DNA of 64,000 nucleotides from an uncultured Paracoccaceae bacterium. Lineage in GTDB: Bacteria; Pseudomonadota; Alphaproteobacteria; Rhodobacterales; Rhodobacteraceae. Under the pieces are notes generated by a model. The model was not told the origin of the DNA and did not search any database. It worked only from the letters and a program-made list of their open reading frames with translations. The DNA lies in assembly GCA_947500055.1 (NCBI GenBank), contig CANMQO010000008.1, forward strand, positions 208,021 through 272,020, in the 5' to 3' direction. The position numbers and the translations under genes were made by a program. This document shows, piece after piece, positions 26,289 to 35,210 of this stretch (position 1 is the stretch's first letter; every line of letters starts with the position of its first letter).

Positions 26289-27811
26289 GTCGCCTCGCTT
26301 TTCAATTCGAGTGGGGCCGCAGGAACCTCAAGATCATCGATACGCAAGGAACCTTGCGGGCGGGCAAGACGATTGCGCACGACCCAGCGCAATTGCGTTT
26401 CCGCGCGGGTGATCGCCACATAGGCCAGACGTTTCCACAATGGTTGACCTGCCTCAACCCGACCCATACGCGCGGCCACCTGAATATCCGGGGCGAACAC
26501 CTGTACTGTGTCCCATTGCGACCCCTGCGCCTTGTGAATGGTCACGGCGGCCCCGTGCAAGAAAGTGGCCCCCATGCGTGCGGCGAAGGGGATGAACGGT
26601 TCTTCATCCCCCTCCTGTTCGATCTTCACGATACTCGCCGCACTGATCTGCGGATCTTCGGCACCAACAACATGCAACCGGGAAAATCCCGGTTTACGCC
26701 CCGGCCCCAAATAGATGACCTGCGCGCCCTTGATCAATCCGCGCGCTTCCAGATCAAGGCGCTTCTTGCGATGTTTAAGCGGCAGTTCTATCCCGTCACA
26801 AATCAACGGCTCGCCTGAGACCAGTTCATCCACCGGGGCATCATAAGCCGCGCGAAAGGCGTGGATCAGGCGGATGCGCGTCTTGTTCATCCAGACAAGG
26901 CAGGGTGAGCGGGCCATCAGTTCCGCCTCAACCCTTTGCGCCACGACGACGCGCTCATCGGTCTTCGCCGCCTCCTCGATCATCTTTTCAAACGCATAGA
27001 AATCAAGTTGGGGATCAGCGAGCGCATGGGCAAGATCAAGGATCGGGTTACCGGCATCCTGCCGGTGAATACGGTTCAGCGTCAGAACCCGTTTCTCTGG
27101 CAGCGTTTCGAACACCATCCCACCAGAGGATTGCACGGGTGGCAACTGTGCCGGATCGCCAAACAGCAGCAATGTCGGGAAAATCTCTTGCAGGTCTTCG
27201 AATTGCTTCGCATCCAGCATGGAGCTCTCATCGACAAACCCGATATCCAGCGCCTCTTCGCGGCGCTTCCAGCCGGTGATGAAATCGCTGCCACGCAACC
27301 CGGCCGCCGCAAGGGCGGCAGGAATGGATTTATTCGCCTCGTAGGAGGCCAGTGCGCGGTCCAGCGCGATATCGGTCAGCCCTTCGATCTCGGGCCGCTC
27401 GCCCTGCCCGGCCAGCCATTCGGCGACCTTTTCATATTCGGGATCGTAAACCGGGGTGTAAAGGATGCGGTGAATGGTGGTAGCCGGCACGCCGCGATTG
27501 CGCAAGACGCTGGCCGCCTTGTTGGTCGGTGCGAGGATGGCAAGGGTCCGTCGGTCGCGCCGCTTGCGCCCTTCCCAATCGCCCGAAATAACGTCGACGC
27601 CCGCCTCATCCAAAGCCTCATAAAGCCGGGCCAGAAGCATTGTTTTGCCTGACCCGGCCTTGCCGATCACGGCCATGACCGATGATGTATCCGATTGCGG
27701 GGGTTGCAGCAGGCTGTCATCAAGATCGACACCCGCCTGGCGCAATGCGATGGCAACATTGTCCCAGGCCTCGGCCTGATCGCTGGAAAAAGTGATGGTC
27801 GGTGCGTTCAT
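26285..27811 (-). CDS. ATP-dependent RecD-like DNA helicase
   Basis: 508 aa, start MNAPTITFSSDQAEAWD at 27811; an upstream in-frame start would run into luxI. The superfamily-1B motifs are Walker A GKAGSGKTM (about 50-58), LAPTNKAASVLR, motif II GFVDESSML, LFGDPAQLPPV and the C-terminal UvrD_C2 block AVTIHKAQGSQWD / YVAITRAETQL. It resembles stand-alone RecD2-like or phage Dda-like helicases. No RecB or RecC neighbours are present. It lies immediately downstream of luxI on the same strand. Confidence 0.9.
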   Translation of the reverse strand: MNAPTITFSSDQAEAWDNVAIALRQAGVDLDDSLLQPPQSDTSSVMAVIGKAGSGKTMLLARLYEALDEAGVDVISGDWEGRKRRDRRTLAILAPTNKAASVLRNRGVPATTIHRILYTPVYDPEYEKVAEWLAGQGERPEIEGLTDIALDRALASYEANKSIPAALAAAGLRGSDFITGWKRREEALDIGFVDESSMLDAKQFEDLQEIFPTLLLFGDPAQLPPVQSSGGMVFETLPEKRVLTLNRIHRQDAGNPILDLAHALADPQLDFYAFEKMIEEAAKTDERVVVAQRVEAELMARSPCLVWMNKTRIRLIHAFRAAYDAPVDELVSGEPLICDGIELPLKHRKKRLDLEARGLIKGAQVIYLGPGRKPGFSRLHVVGAEDPQISAASIVKIEQEGDEEPFIPFAARMGATFLHGAAVTIHKAQGSQWDTVQVFAPDIQVAARMGRVEAGQPLWKRLAYVAITRAETQLRWVVRNRLARPQGSLRIDDLEVPAAPLELKSEAT

Positions 27812-27851
27812 GCCGCGACAGTATCCGGACCATCGCGGCACGACCAGCGGA

Positions 27852-28487
27852 TTACGCGGCTTGTTGTGTCTGATACACGGTCCGTCCAAATGACCGGTTG
27901 AACCAATGTTCGGAAATCTCTGATGACAGCCCGGCGCGGCGCAACACTTTCATCCGGTCCTCGGGTCGGAAAGCCCACAAACCAACACTGATCTTGTCGC
28001 GGCCTTCGCCAGAACTGCCCAGTACTTCGGGCGAGGCGCCGATCATGGAATAAATACGCACCATGCGTGGATCAAAAACCCCAAGCAGATGGGTCAGGGA
28101 AAAGGCCCGCATCAGTTCCCCGCCAGCCAGCATCATCGCGGCGGCCACCCGTGGGTTGGATTTCCGGCCAAGGCAAAACCGGGTGCACTCCCAGATGAAT
28201 GGGCTGCGAATATCTTCGCCTTGCAGGAGTTCTGCGAAATGGTCATTGACCATCGTGCGTTCCGTCGTTGGCAGAAACCGCATGGAGCCGCCATGCGTGC
28301 CATCACCATTCACCCAGATGACATAAAGCGGGTTCATGTCATCATATTCGTCCCGCTCCCACCCGTTTTCATCGACTTTGACCGCCCACTTTAACCGTTC
28401 AGAAAACTGAACAGCGCGATCGCGATGCATGGAGGCTTGCAAAACCGGATACTGAGACAACTCATTTGCGTAAATATACCGAAGCAT
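27852..28487 (-). CDS. luxI: LuxI-type acyl-homoserine-lactone synthase
   Basis: 211 aa. The invariant AHL-synthase residues are all present: R24, F28, W34, D46, D49, R70 (SMRFLPTT), E100 and R103 (WECTRF). The enzyme makes an N-acyl-homoserine lactone from SAM and an acyl-ACP; the chain length cannot be read from sequence. It starts 104 bp after the luxR gene on the same strand, and the gap holds a lux-box-like dyad and a CtrA-box-like site. Confidence 0.95.
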   Translation of the reverse strand: MLRYIYANELSQYPVLQASMHRDRAVQFSERLKWAVKVDENGWERDEYDDMNPLYVIWVNGDGTHGGSMRFLPTTERTMVNDHFAELLQGEDIRSPFIWECTRFCLGRKSNPRVAAAMMLAGGELMRAFSLTHLLGVFDPRMVRIYSMIGASPEVLGSSGEGRDKISVGLWAFRPEDRMKVLRRAGLSSEISEHWFNRSFGRTVYQTQQAA

Positions 28488-28507
28488 AACTGCTACCCTT
28501 TCAAAGA

Positions 28508-28529
28508 CTACCGAGTAGCTTCAGGGTAG
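28508..28529 (-). promoter_or_regulatory. lux-box-like inverted repeat upstream of luxI
   Basis: CTACC at 28508-28512 and GGTAG at 28525-28529 form a 22-bp dyad 20 bp before the luxI ATG. A wider arm pair CTACCCT (28493-28499) / AGGGTAG (28523-28529) surrounds it. The size and position fit a site for the neighbouring LuxR protein, giving positive autoregulation; this is inference. Confidence 0.5.
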
Positions 28530-28570
28530 GTCGTCGGATCACAGCAATGGTTAACGCACAGCTCGCCGCA

Positions 28571-28585
28571 TTAATGATTCGTTAA
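28571..28585. promoter_or_regulatory. CtrA-box-like TTAA-N7-TTAA upstream of luxI
   Basis: TTAA at 28571-28574 and TTAA at 28582-28585 are separated by exactly 7 bp, the CtrA consensus spacing. It lies 83 bp upstream of luxI, between luxR and luxI. Confidence 0.5.
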
Positions 28586-28591
28586 GGTTTC

Positions 28592-29380
28592 TTAACTCGC
28601 CGCAGATTTCTTGACTTTGCCGTCTTCTTCGCGCCCGGGCCAGCCGCCAGGGGCAGCACGGGCTGCCCCTCCGATGATGATGAGCCCTTCGGTGAGTGCG
28701 CGGGCAACGGCGTGAGTGGTGTTTTGGGCACCAAGTTTGAAACGTGCGCTTTCGATATACGCGCGCAGCGTATGTTCAGAGATACAGAGCAAATCCGCAA
28801 CCTGCCCCCGGCTATAACCCATACCAAGATAAGTCAGCGCGTCGGTCTCACGCGGGGATAGCGATTTGACAGGTTCGGGCGTGCGCCCCTTCTCAAGCTG
28901 CAGCGCCTTTTGGTTCAGATAATGCGCAATCAAGATCCAATCACGCTGGTGAGTGGCCATAAATCGCGACCAGGTTTCATCATCGGTCGAATGGGACGCG
29001 GTCAAAAGGGCTAATTGACCATTGGGGCCGCGAATGGGAATAGAAAACCCTTGATTTCCAACACCATGCGCGATGGCATCCTCCCGAAATGCCCGCGCGG
29101 CCTTGGACGACCAGTCCAGCTTTTTCCAATCAACCGGGTCAAAGCGCTGAAAGCAACCAATGACAACCGGATCGATCCGCAGATATTCTTTTTCCGTATA
29201 GCGCTGCGCCCAAGCCGGATCATATGTCCCAAACCCGTATTGCTCCCCATCGGCGCTGACCCAGTGATAAACGACGTGATCAATCTGAAACTGATCGCGA
29301 AGCCCGACGGTCAGATCATGTATTTGCTCAAGCGCGTCTGCCCGCTCCAGAGCTTGCAAAAATTTTTCGAGTTCCAGCAC
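28592..29380 (-). CDS. luxR: LuxR-family autoinducer-binding transcriptional regulator
   Basis: 262 aa. The N-terminal autoinducer domain carries the AHL-contact residues W57, Y61 and D70 followed by P71, with W90 in the expected region. The C-terminal LuxR/NarL-type HTH (about 178-235, LSPRETDALTYLGMGYSRGQVADLLCIS) is intact. The start is GTG at 29380, with GAGGGG just upstream. It should bind the lactone made by the adjacent LuxI. It overlaps the 3' end of a conserved-looking small ORF upstream. Confidence 0.94.
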   Translation of the reverse strand: MLELEKFLQALERADALEQIHDLTVGLRDQFQIDHVVYHWVSADGEQYGFGTYDPAWAQRYTEKEYLRIDPVVIGCFQRFDPVDWKKLDWSSKAARAFREDAIAHGVGNQGFSIPIRGPNGQLALLTASHSTDDETWSRFMATHQRDWILIAHYLNQKALQLEKGRTPEPVKSLSPRETDALTYLGMGYSRGQVADLLCISEHTLRAYIESARFKLGAQNTTHAVARALTEGLIIIGGAARAAPGGWPGREEDGKVKKSAAS

Positions 29381-29543
29381 AATCCCCTCGCTTTATTGGA
29401 GACGTGTTTCCGACCACAGTGGCAATCTCAGCCGACGCAACAAGTGCAGTTTCTTCCAGTTGAACCGCCAAAAGTGGCAGATCATTTTGTTTGGCGAAGG
29501 ATTTCAAGTCGGCGAGAACGTCGATGATCCATTCATGTCCCAT
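29328..29543 (-). CDS. 71-aa small protein upstream of and overlapping luxR
   Basis: Starts MGHEWIIDVLADLKSFA at 29543 and overlaps luxR by 53 bp in another frame. The first 45 residues look like a compact helical protein (LADLKSFAKQNDLPLLAVQLEETALVASAEIAT), while the tail inside luxR looks non-conserved. To my recollection, Roseobacter luxR genes are often preceded by a short ORF with this N-terminus. Function unknown; a partner or regulator in quorum sensing is possible. It is directly downstream of a perfect TTAA-N7-TTAAC box. Confidence 0.55.
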   Translation of the reverse strand: MGHEWIIDVLADLKSFAKQNDLPLLAVQLEETALVASAEIATVVGNTSPIKRGDCAGTRKIFASSGAGRRA

Positions 29544-29564
29544 TACTAGTCTCTCTATTAATGA

Positions 29565-29579
29565 TTAACGGAGCGTTAA
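29565..29579. promoter_or_regulatory. CtrA-box-like TTAA-N7-TTAAC upstream of the luxR transcription unit
   Basis: TTAA at 29565-29568, seven bases, TTAA at 29576-29579 followed by C at 29580, a full match to the CtrA consensus. It lies 21 bp before the start of the 71-aa ORF and about 185 bp before luxR. Confidence 0.55.
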
Positions 29580-29683
29580 CAACTTATAGTAGCATTTTAA
29601 TAATGTGATATTTACCCGCATGTTCATACCCCCCAGAAATAGCGAGTAGACAAAGCCAGACCCAACTGTTCCGGGAATAGCGG

Positions 29684-29724
29684 CAAAAAAATGGGCCCAG
29701 GTCGTGACGACCAAGGCCCTTTCT
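29684..29724 (-). terminator. ccr: Rho-independent terminator of ccr
   Basis: Read on the minus strand, GGGCC and GGCCC arms (29693-29719) enclose an inner GGTCG/CGACC stem and are followed by a run of seven T (complement of the A-run 29685-29691). It lies 22 bp after the ccr stop. Confidence 0.75.
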
Positions 29725-29741
29725 TGAGTAGCGGCAAGTAG

Positions 29742-31034
29742 TTACCGGTTCTGCGATGCTTCGACCGTATCTTCCAGCGTGCGCAAACCCATCTTTGGTG
29801 ACTGCACAAGCACCGCCATATTGCCGGGTTTGTGCTGGTTCTGGCGCATTTTAGTATGCGCCTCCGGAATTTGCGACCAATCAAAACATTCTGACATACA
29901 GGGATCCAAACGCTGTTCAACCATAAGGTTATTCGCAGCGCTCGCCTGCTTGAGATGTGCAAAGTGGCTGCCTTGCAAACGCTTCTGGTGCATCCACATA
30001 TAGCGCACGTCGAAAGTACAATTGAAACCGGAGGTGCCGGCGCAAATCACGACCATCCCGCCCTTTTTACAGACCAGTGCCGATACCGGAAATGTGGCCT
30101 CCCCAGGGTGTTCGAACACCATATCGACATTGACGCCCTTGCCGGTGATGTCCCAGATCGCCTTGCCGAATTTGCGCGCCTCTTTCAGCCACACATTATA
30201 TTCGGGCGTGTTCACGGTAGGCAATTGCCCCCAGCAATCAAAATCATTGCGGTTGATCACGCCTTTCGCACCCAGCGACATCACGAATTCACGTTTGCTT
30301 TCGTCGCTGATGACGCCAATGGCATTTGCGCCAGCCGTATTGATCAGCTGGATCGCATAGGAACCCAATCCACCTGAAGCACCCCAGACCAGAACATTCT
30401 GGCCGGGCTTCAGATCATGCGGTTCATGACCAAACAGCATTCGGTACGCCGTCGCGAGGGTGAGTGTATAACACGCACTTTCTTCCCAGGTCAGGTGCTG
30501 TGGGCGACGCATCAATTGTTGCGATTGCACGCAAGTGAATTGGGCAAATGATCCGTCCGGCGTTTCATAGCCCCAGATCCGCTGGCTGTCGGAAAACATC
30601 GGATCGCCGCCGTTGCAGTGTTCATCATCGCCATCATCCTGATTGCAATGGATGACCACCTCATCCCCGACCTTCCAGCGCTTGACCTTGTCACCCACCG
30701 CCCAGACGATACCAGAGGCATCGGACCCGGCGATGTGATAATCAGCCTTATGCACATCAAACGGGCTGATCGGGATACCAAGACCGGCCCAGACACCGTT
30801 ATAATTCACGCCCGCCGCCATCACGAGAACAAGCACCTCATGGCTGTCCGGCTTGGGGCAATCGACGGTTTCGATCTGAAACGCCTGATCAGGTTCACCA
30901 TGCCGTTCGCGACGGATCGTCCACGCATACATTTGATTTGGCACATGACCCAAAGGCGGCATTTCGCCCACTTCATAAAGATCCTTTTGCGGTGCGTCAT
31001 ACGCGGCCACATCGGCAGATTGATCAAGGGCCAT
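29742..31034 (-). CDS. ccr: crotonyl-CoA carboxylase/reductase
   Basis: 430 aa, start MALDQSADVAAYDAPQKDLYE at 31034 with GGAG upstream; earlier in-frame ATG 31046 and GTG 31049 are not favoured because this length equals known Ccr. A medium-chain dehydrogenase fold with VWGASGGLGSYAIQL (NADPH site) and the Ccr-specific YHIAGSDASGIVWAVGDKVK and FNCTFDVRYMWMHQKRLQGSHFA. It reductively carboxylates crotonyl-CoA to ethylmalonyl-CoA, the key step of the ethylmalonyl-CoA pathway for acetate assimilation. ecm lies 1.7 kb away, divergently oriented. Confidence 0.97.
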   Translation of the reverse strand: MALDQSADVAAYDAPQKDLYEVGEMPPLGHVPNQMYAWTIRRERHGEPDQAFQIETVDCPKPDSHEVLVLVMAAGVNYNGVWAGLGIPISPFDVHKADYHIAGSDASGIVWAVGDKVKRWKVGDEVVIHCNQDDGDDEHCNGGDPMFSDSQRIWGYETPDGSFAQFTCVQSQQLMRRPQHLTWEESACYTLTLATAYRMLFGHEPHDLKPGQNVLVWGASGGLGSYAIQLINTAGANAIGVISDESKREFVMSLGAKGVINRNDFDCWGQLPTVNTPEYNVWLKEARKFGKAIWDITGKGVNVDMVFEHPGEATFPVSALVCKKGGMVVICAGTSGFNCTFDVRYMWMHQKRLQGSHFAHLKQASAANNLMVEQRLDPCMSECFDWSQIPEAHTKMRQNQHKPGNMAVLVQSPKMGLRTLEDTVEASQNR

Positions 31035-31178
31035 TCCAGTCTCCATCACTCAAGTTCCATAAATTTGCCGCACCGCAGAATCGGGGGCTTTCTGGTTGAA
31101 TACTAGATGGAAGAGTAACGATGCAACCCTATGTGTGCATTTTTTGTAATTTAATTACTTTGCGAGCGCAGCAATTTC

Positions 31179-32552
31179 CTAGCTTCTTTCTGCGCCTGCA
31201 TCGAAATGATGGGCGATTGAGCTGGCGTAGAACTCCAAAACATCGTGACCTTTTGCGGTGACGCCGATCTGGTCCCCGGATTCGGAAATCAGTTCGCGTG
31301 TGCTTAGACGCAATATTGCATCGGCGACAACTTCCACGGGTTGCCGCCGGGGACGGGGCAGTCCTCGCTCTGCCAGTGCCGCGGCAGATTTCGTGACAGC
31401 GGCAACCAGATCAGCCCTTCCAGTCGTGCCCTCGGCCAGAATATGCCGTGCCACCAGTGGAACACCCAAAACCGGGATGACCGCATTGATCCGCTGCATC
31501 AATTCCAGCGCCACCGCCTCGGTCAAATCGTCGGATGTGCCCGCAATGAACGTCGATAGCTCAAGCGGCTCTCCAAAGCTGACGGAGGCCGTGCCGAACC
31601 CTTTGAAACGGCGAGTCACACGGGCAAGAAAATGTCCGCTCACGGCGCGGATAACCGTCCAAAGCGGCGGGCGAAACCGCCGCTTGCCGGATTTGCCTGC
31701 TGCGATCAGGAAATTGTCTTCCAGCACGCGGTCATAGTTCAGTGCGACAGGAACGAAGATGACCTCGCGCACCTCCGGGTCAAAATCTTCGACGATGTAG
31801 CTGAGCAATCCCAACTTCGGTGGCGCGGTGCGCCCGGTCAGGCTCAGCCCACCTTCGGGAAACATGGCCTGACTGACACCGCCACGCGTCGCCATCTGCA
31901 CATAGCGCGCAAGAACCTTACGATACAGGGCACCACGCGATCTGCGCCTGATAAAATAGGCCCCCATCGCCCGGATAATTCCCGATAGCGGCCAGACCCG
32001 CGCCCATTCACCCACCGCATAGGATAACGCACCAGCATTGGCAGCAAGATAGGTGACCAATACATAATCCATGTTACTGCGATGGTTCATCACAAAGATG
32101 ACCGTGGCATCGGGATCAATCTCGGACAAACGTTTGCGATCAAATGTGCCCAGCTTGATCCGGTAAAGAGATTTCGAAAGCCAACGTGCAATCCGGATAC
32201 CAAAGCTGAAATATGCTGTGGCCGAAAATGATGGCACAATCTCGCGGGCATAGCGCTGCGCCTGCTCAAAGGCGACATTCTCGGGGATTTTTTCGGCTTT
32301 CGCATGGTCCACAATGGCCTGCGTCACCTCGGGGTCATAAATCAATCGCTGGATCATGTCATAGCGTCGCGACAGCTTGAAAGGCTCGATCGGGCGCTGC
32401 AAACGTTCATTCAACCGCGCGATGGCACGCTCTGCCCGTTTTCGGAAAAACCACCGGACGGATGGGAACAGAAAATGAGAGGCGAAAGTGACACCCGCGA
32501 ACAAAACAATCAACAAGAACGCCCAAAGGGGCATGGAAACAGTCTGCGTCAT
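31179..32552 (-). CDS. glycerol-3-phosphate/1-acylglycerol-3-phosphate acyltransferase family protein
   Basis: 457 aa, start MTQTVSMPLWAFLLIVLFAG at 32552. One N-terminal membrane helix (about 8-28) is followed by the PlsB/PlsC domain with the catalytic block NHRSNMD (a variant of NHxxxxD) and FPEGG. The long form resembles PlsB-like acyltransferases that make phosphatidate precursors. It sits between ccr and ecm; the linkage is positional only. Confidence 0.85.
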   Translation of the reverse strand: MTQTVSMPLWAFLLIVLFAGVTFASHFLFPSVRWFFRKRAERAIARLNERLQRPIEPFKLSRRYDMIQRLIYDPEVTQAIVDHAKAEKIPENVAFEQAQRYAREIVPSFSATAYFSFGIRIARWLSKSLYRIKLGTFDRKRLSEIDPDATVIFVMNHRSNMDYVLVTYLAANAGALSYAVGEWARVWPLSGIIRAMGAYFIRRRSRGALYRKVLARYVQMATRGGVSQAMFPEGGLSLTGRTAPPKLGLLSYIVEDFDPEVREVIFVPVALNYDRVLEDNFLIAAGKSGKRRFRPPLWTVIRAVSGHFLARVTRRFKGFGTASVSFGEPLELSTFIAGTSDDLTEAVALELMQRINAVIPVLGVPLVARHILAEGTTGRADLVAAVTKSAAALAERGLPRPRRQPVEVVADAILRLSTRELISESGDQIGVTAKGHDVLEFYASSIAHHFDAGAERS

Positions 32553-32689
32553 AAGGGGACCGTGACAGGCTATGCGCAAATGGTAAATCCCGTCATGCCG
32601 CAACGCAGCGAATTGACAGCGCCATAAAGTGTCCGATAGACGTACCAGTGCGAAATTAAATTACGCAGACTGATTCAGGAGAGCCCGCC

Positions 32690-34657
32690 ATGTCGCAACC
32701 GCAGAAAGATCGCCCCTGGCTGTTTCGGACCTATGCCGGGCATTCAACGGCTGCGGCCTCAAATGCGCTTTATCGTGGCAACCTTGCAAAAGGGCAAACC
32801 GGGCTTTCAGTGGCTTTCGATCTGCCGACACAGACAGGTTATGACAGCGACCATCTTTTGGCGAAGGGCGAGGTCGGCAAAGTTGGCGTGCCGATCAGCC
32901 ATCTGGGCGACATGCGCGCATTGTTCAAAGACATTCCGCTGGATCAGATGAACACCTCAATGACGATCAATGCGACCGCGCCTTGGTTGCTCTCGCTCTA
33001 TATCGCCGTGGCCGAGGAACAGGGTGCCGATATCAGTACGCTGCAGGGCACCGTACAAAACGACATCATCAAGGAATACCTGTCGCGTGGCACCTATATC
33101 TGCCCGCCAGAGCCTTCTTTGCGAATGATCACCGATGTTGCCGCATACACCCGCACGCATCTGCCAAAATGGAACCCGATGAATGTGTGTTCCTACCATC
33201 TGCAAGAGGCGGGGGCGACACCTGAGGAAGAGCTTGCATTTGCACTGGCCACCGCCACCGCTGTGCTGGATGATCTGAAAGGCAAAGTCCCTGCCGAACA
33301 TTTCCCAGCCATGGTTGGGCGCATTTCGTTTTTTGTGAATGCAGGTATTCGTTTCGTGACGGAGCTTTGCAAAATGCGGGCATTCGTCGAATTGTGGGAT
33401 GAGATTTGCGAAGCCCGTTACGGGGTCGAGGACCCGAAATACCGCCGTTTCCGCTATGGCGTACAGGTCAATTCGCTCGGCCTGACAGAACAGCAGCCGG
33501 AAAACAACGTCTATCGGATTTTGCTGGAAACGCTGGCGGTCACGCTATCGAAAAAGGCGCGTGCCCGGGCAGTACAATTACCCGCCTGGAACGAAGCACT
33601 CGGCCTGCCCCGCCCTTGGGACCAGCAATGGTCGCTGCGCATGCAGCAGATTCTGGCCTACGAAACGGACCTTCTGGAATTTGATGATCTGTTCGATAAA
33701 AACCCTGCCATCGAGCGCAAAGTGAATGAACTGAAGGTGGGCGCACGTGCAGAACTGGCGCAAATTGACGGAATGGGCGGTGCGGTAGGCGCAATTGCCT
33801 ATATGAAATCGCGCCTTGTGGAAAGTAACGCTGCCCGCATCAGCGGAATTGAAAAGGGCGACACCACCGTTGTCGGTGTCAATAAATGGCAAATGGGCGA
33901 ACCTTCACCTCTGACGGCCGGGGATGACGCAATCATGGTGTCCGATCCAGAAGCGGAGGCAGATCAGCTGCAGCGTTTGAAATCGTGGAAAGCGGGCCGC
34001 AATGATAGCGAGGTGCGAACAGCCCTGTCCGCGTTGCGTGAAGCCGCGAAAACCGGCACCAACATCATGCCGCCATCCATCGCCTGCGCAAAGGCAGGTG
34101 TCACAACGGGGGAATGGGCCGAGGTCATCCGGGCTGTCTTTGGTCAATATCGCGCGCCGACAGGGGTGAGCAGCAATCCGTCAAACCAGACCGAAGGGCT
34201 GGATGACTTGCGCAATCAGGTTGATTTGGTGAGCCAGGCCCTGGGTCGCCGATTGAAATTCCTGGTCGGCAAGCCGGGCCTTGACGGGCATTCCAACGGC
34301 GCCGAACAAATTGCAACACGCGCCCGCGATTGCGGCATGGATATTTCCTATGAAGGTATTCGCCTGACACCCGACGAAATAGTAGAGGCGGCCAAAAATG
34401 ATGACGCCCATGTCATCGGGCTTTCAATTCTGTCAGGTTCACATATTCCGCTTGTGCGTGATATCATCGAAAAACTGAAAGTGGCCGGCATCGGGCATAT
34501 TCCGGTTATTGCCGGCGGTATTATCCCGGATGAAGACGCAGCAGAACTGCGCGCCATGGGGGTCGCAAAAGTCTATACACCAAAGGACTTTGAATTGAAC
34601 AAAATCATGATAGATATTGTGGCGATCGTTGACCCCCGCTTGGTCGCAGCTGAATAG
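32690..34657 (+). CDS. ecm: ethylmalonyl-CoA mutase, coenzyme B12-dependent
   Basis: 655 aa. The catalytic alpha domain of methylmalonyl-CoA mutases is followed by a B12 domain with D532-G-H534-S-N-G537 (DxHxxG, His the lower Co ligand), then GLSILSGSH and IPVIAGGIIP. The start MSQPQKDRPWLFRTYAGHSTAAASNALYRGNLAKGQTGLSVAFDLPTQ is that of Ecm rather than true methylmalonyl-CoA mutase, and length and neighbouring ccr support this. It converts (2R)-ethylmalonyl-CoA to methylsuccinyl-CoA. AGGAGAG precedes the ATG. Confidence 0.95.
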   Translation: MSQPQKDRPWLFRTYAGHSTAAASNALYRGNLAKGQTGLSVAFDLPTQTGYDSDHLLAKGEVGKVGVPISHLGDMRALFKDIPLDQMNTSMTINATAPWLLSLYIAVAEEQGADISTLQGTVQNDIIKEYLSRGTYICPPEPSLRMITDVAAYTRTHLPKWNPMNVCSYHLQEAGATPEEELAFALATATAVLDDLKGKVPAEHFPAMVGRISFFVNAGIRFVTELCKMRAFVELWDEICEARYGVEDPKYRRFRYGVQVNSLGLTEQQPENNVYRILLETLAVTLSKKARARAVQLPAWNEALGLPRPWDQQWSLRMQQILAYETDLLEFDDLFDKNPAIERKVNELKVGARAELAQIDGMGGAVGAIAYMKSRLVESNAARISGIEKGDTTVVGVNKWQMGEPSPLTAGDDAIMVSDPEAEADQLQRLKSWKAGRNDSEVRTALSALREAAKTGTNIMPPSIACAKAGVTTGEWAEVIRAVFGQYRAPTGVSSNPSNQTEGLDDLRNQVDLVSQALGRRLKFLVGKPGLDGHSNGAEQIATRARDCGMDISYEGIRLTPDEIVEAAKNDDAHVIGLSILSGSHIPLVRDIIEKLKVAGIGHIPVIAGGIIPDEDAAELRAMGVAKVYTPKDFELNKIMIDIVAIVDPRLVAAE

Positions 34658-34691
34658 ACAAGAATCTCTTATCCTTACACTTTTGTATACG

Positions 34692-34714
34692 GGCAGGCAT
34701 TTTTGGCTGCCTTT
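34692..34714 (+). terminator. weak terminator after ecm
   Basis: GGCAG (34692-34696) / CTGCC (34707-34711) with a T-rich loop and TTTGT behind, 34 bp after the ecm stop. The stem is short. Confidence 0.35.
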
Positions 34715-34762
34715 GTCTGCGATTGGCTGGTAATGACCGGATGCTGAATACTGGAGACAATA

Positions 34763-35104
34763 ATGAAACCTGATCTGAAATCCATGACCCGCAAGGAGCT
34801 GGAAAAGCTCAAGGCAGATGTGGAAAAGGCGCTGACGAAGGTGGCCGAAAAAGAAAAGAAGGCTGCACTTGCCGCCGCCCAAAAAGCAGCTGCTGCGCAT
34901 GGGTATTCTTTGGCTGAAATCACCGGCGACGCACCAGCGCCCAAGAAACGCCGCAAGGGGAAACCCGGTCCGAAAAAGGCTGCTGTCCCCAAGTACCGTA
35001 ACCCGAATGATGCCGACCAGACCTGGACTGGAAAAGGTCGTCAGCCACAATGGTTCAAGGATGCGATTTCCGCTGGTACGTCCCCGGATGCGATGGAAAT
35101 CTAA
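34763..35104 (+). CDS. H-NS histone-family nucleoid protein (HvrA-like)
   Basis: 113 aa. The N-terminal half is a Lys/Ala-rich coiled coil for oligomerisation (residues 5-45, RKELEKLKADVEKALTKVAEKEKK). A basic linker (PKKRRKGKPGPKK) leads to the H-NS DNA-binding motif TWTGKGRQPQWF (about 86-97). Alphaproteobacterial relatives such as HvrA/Spb bind AT-rich DNA and modulate many promoters. Single gene, not in an obvious operon. Confidence 0.9.
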   Translation: MKPDLKSMTRKELEKLKADVEKALTKVAEKEKKAALAAAQKAAAAHGYSLAEITGDAPAPKKRRKGKPGPKKAAVPKYRNPNDADQTWTGKGRQPQWFKDAISAGTSPDAMEI

Positions 35105-35210
35105 GGCAGCCTACGGCGCTCCTTTGCAATGATGGGGCGCTGTGGGATTTTCGCCCTCCCCCTTTCCGGTTTGAGCGCCTAAACTGGCGTGAAATCGAAA
35201 GGATCCTCGC

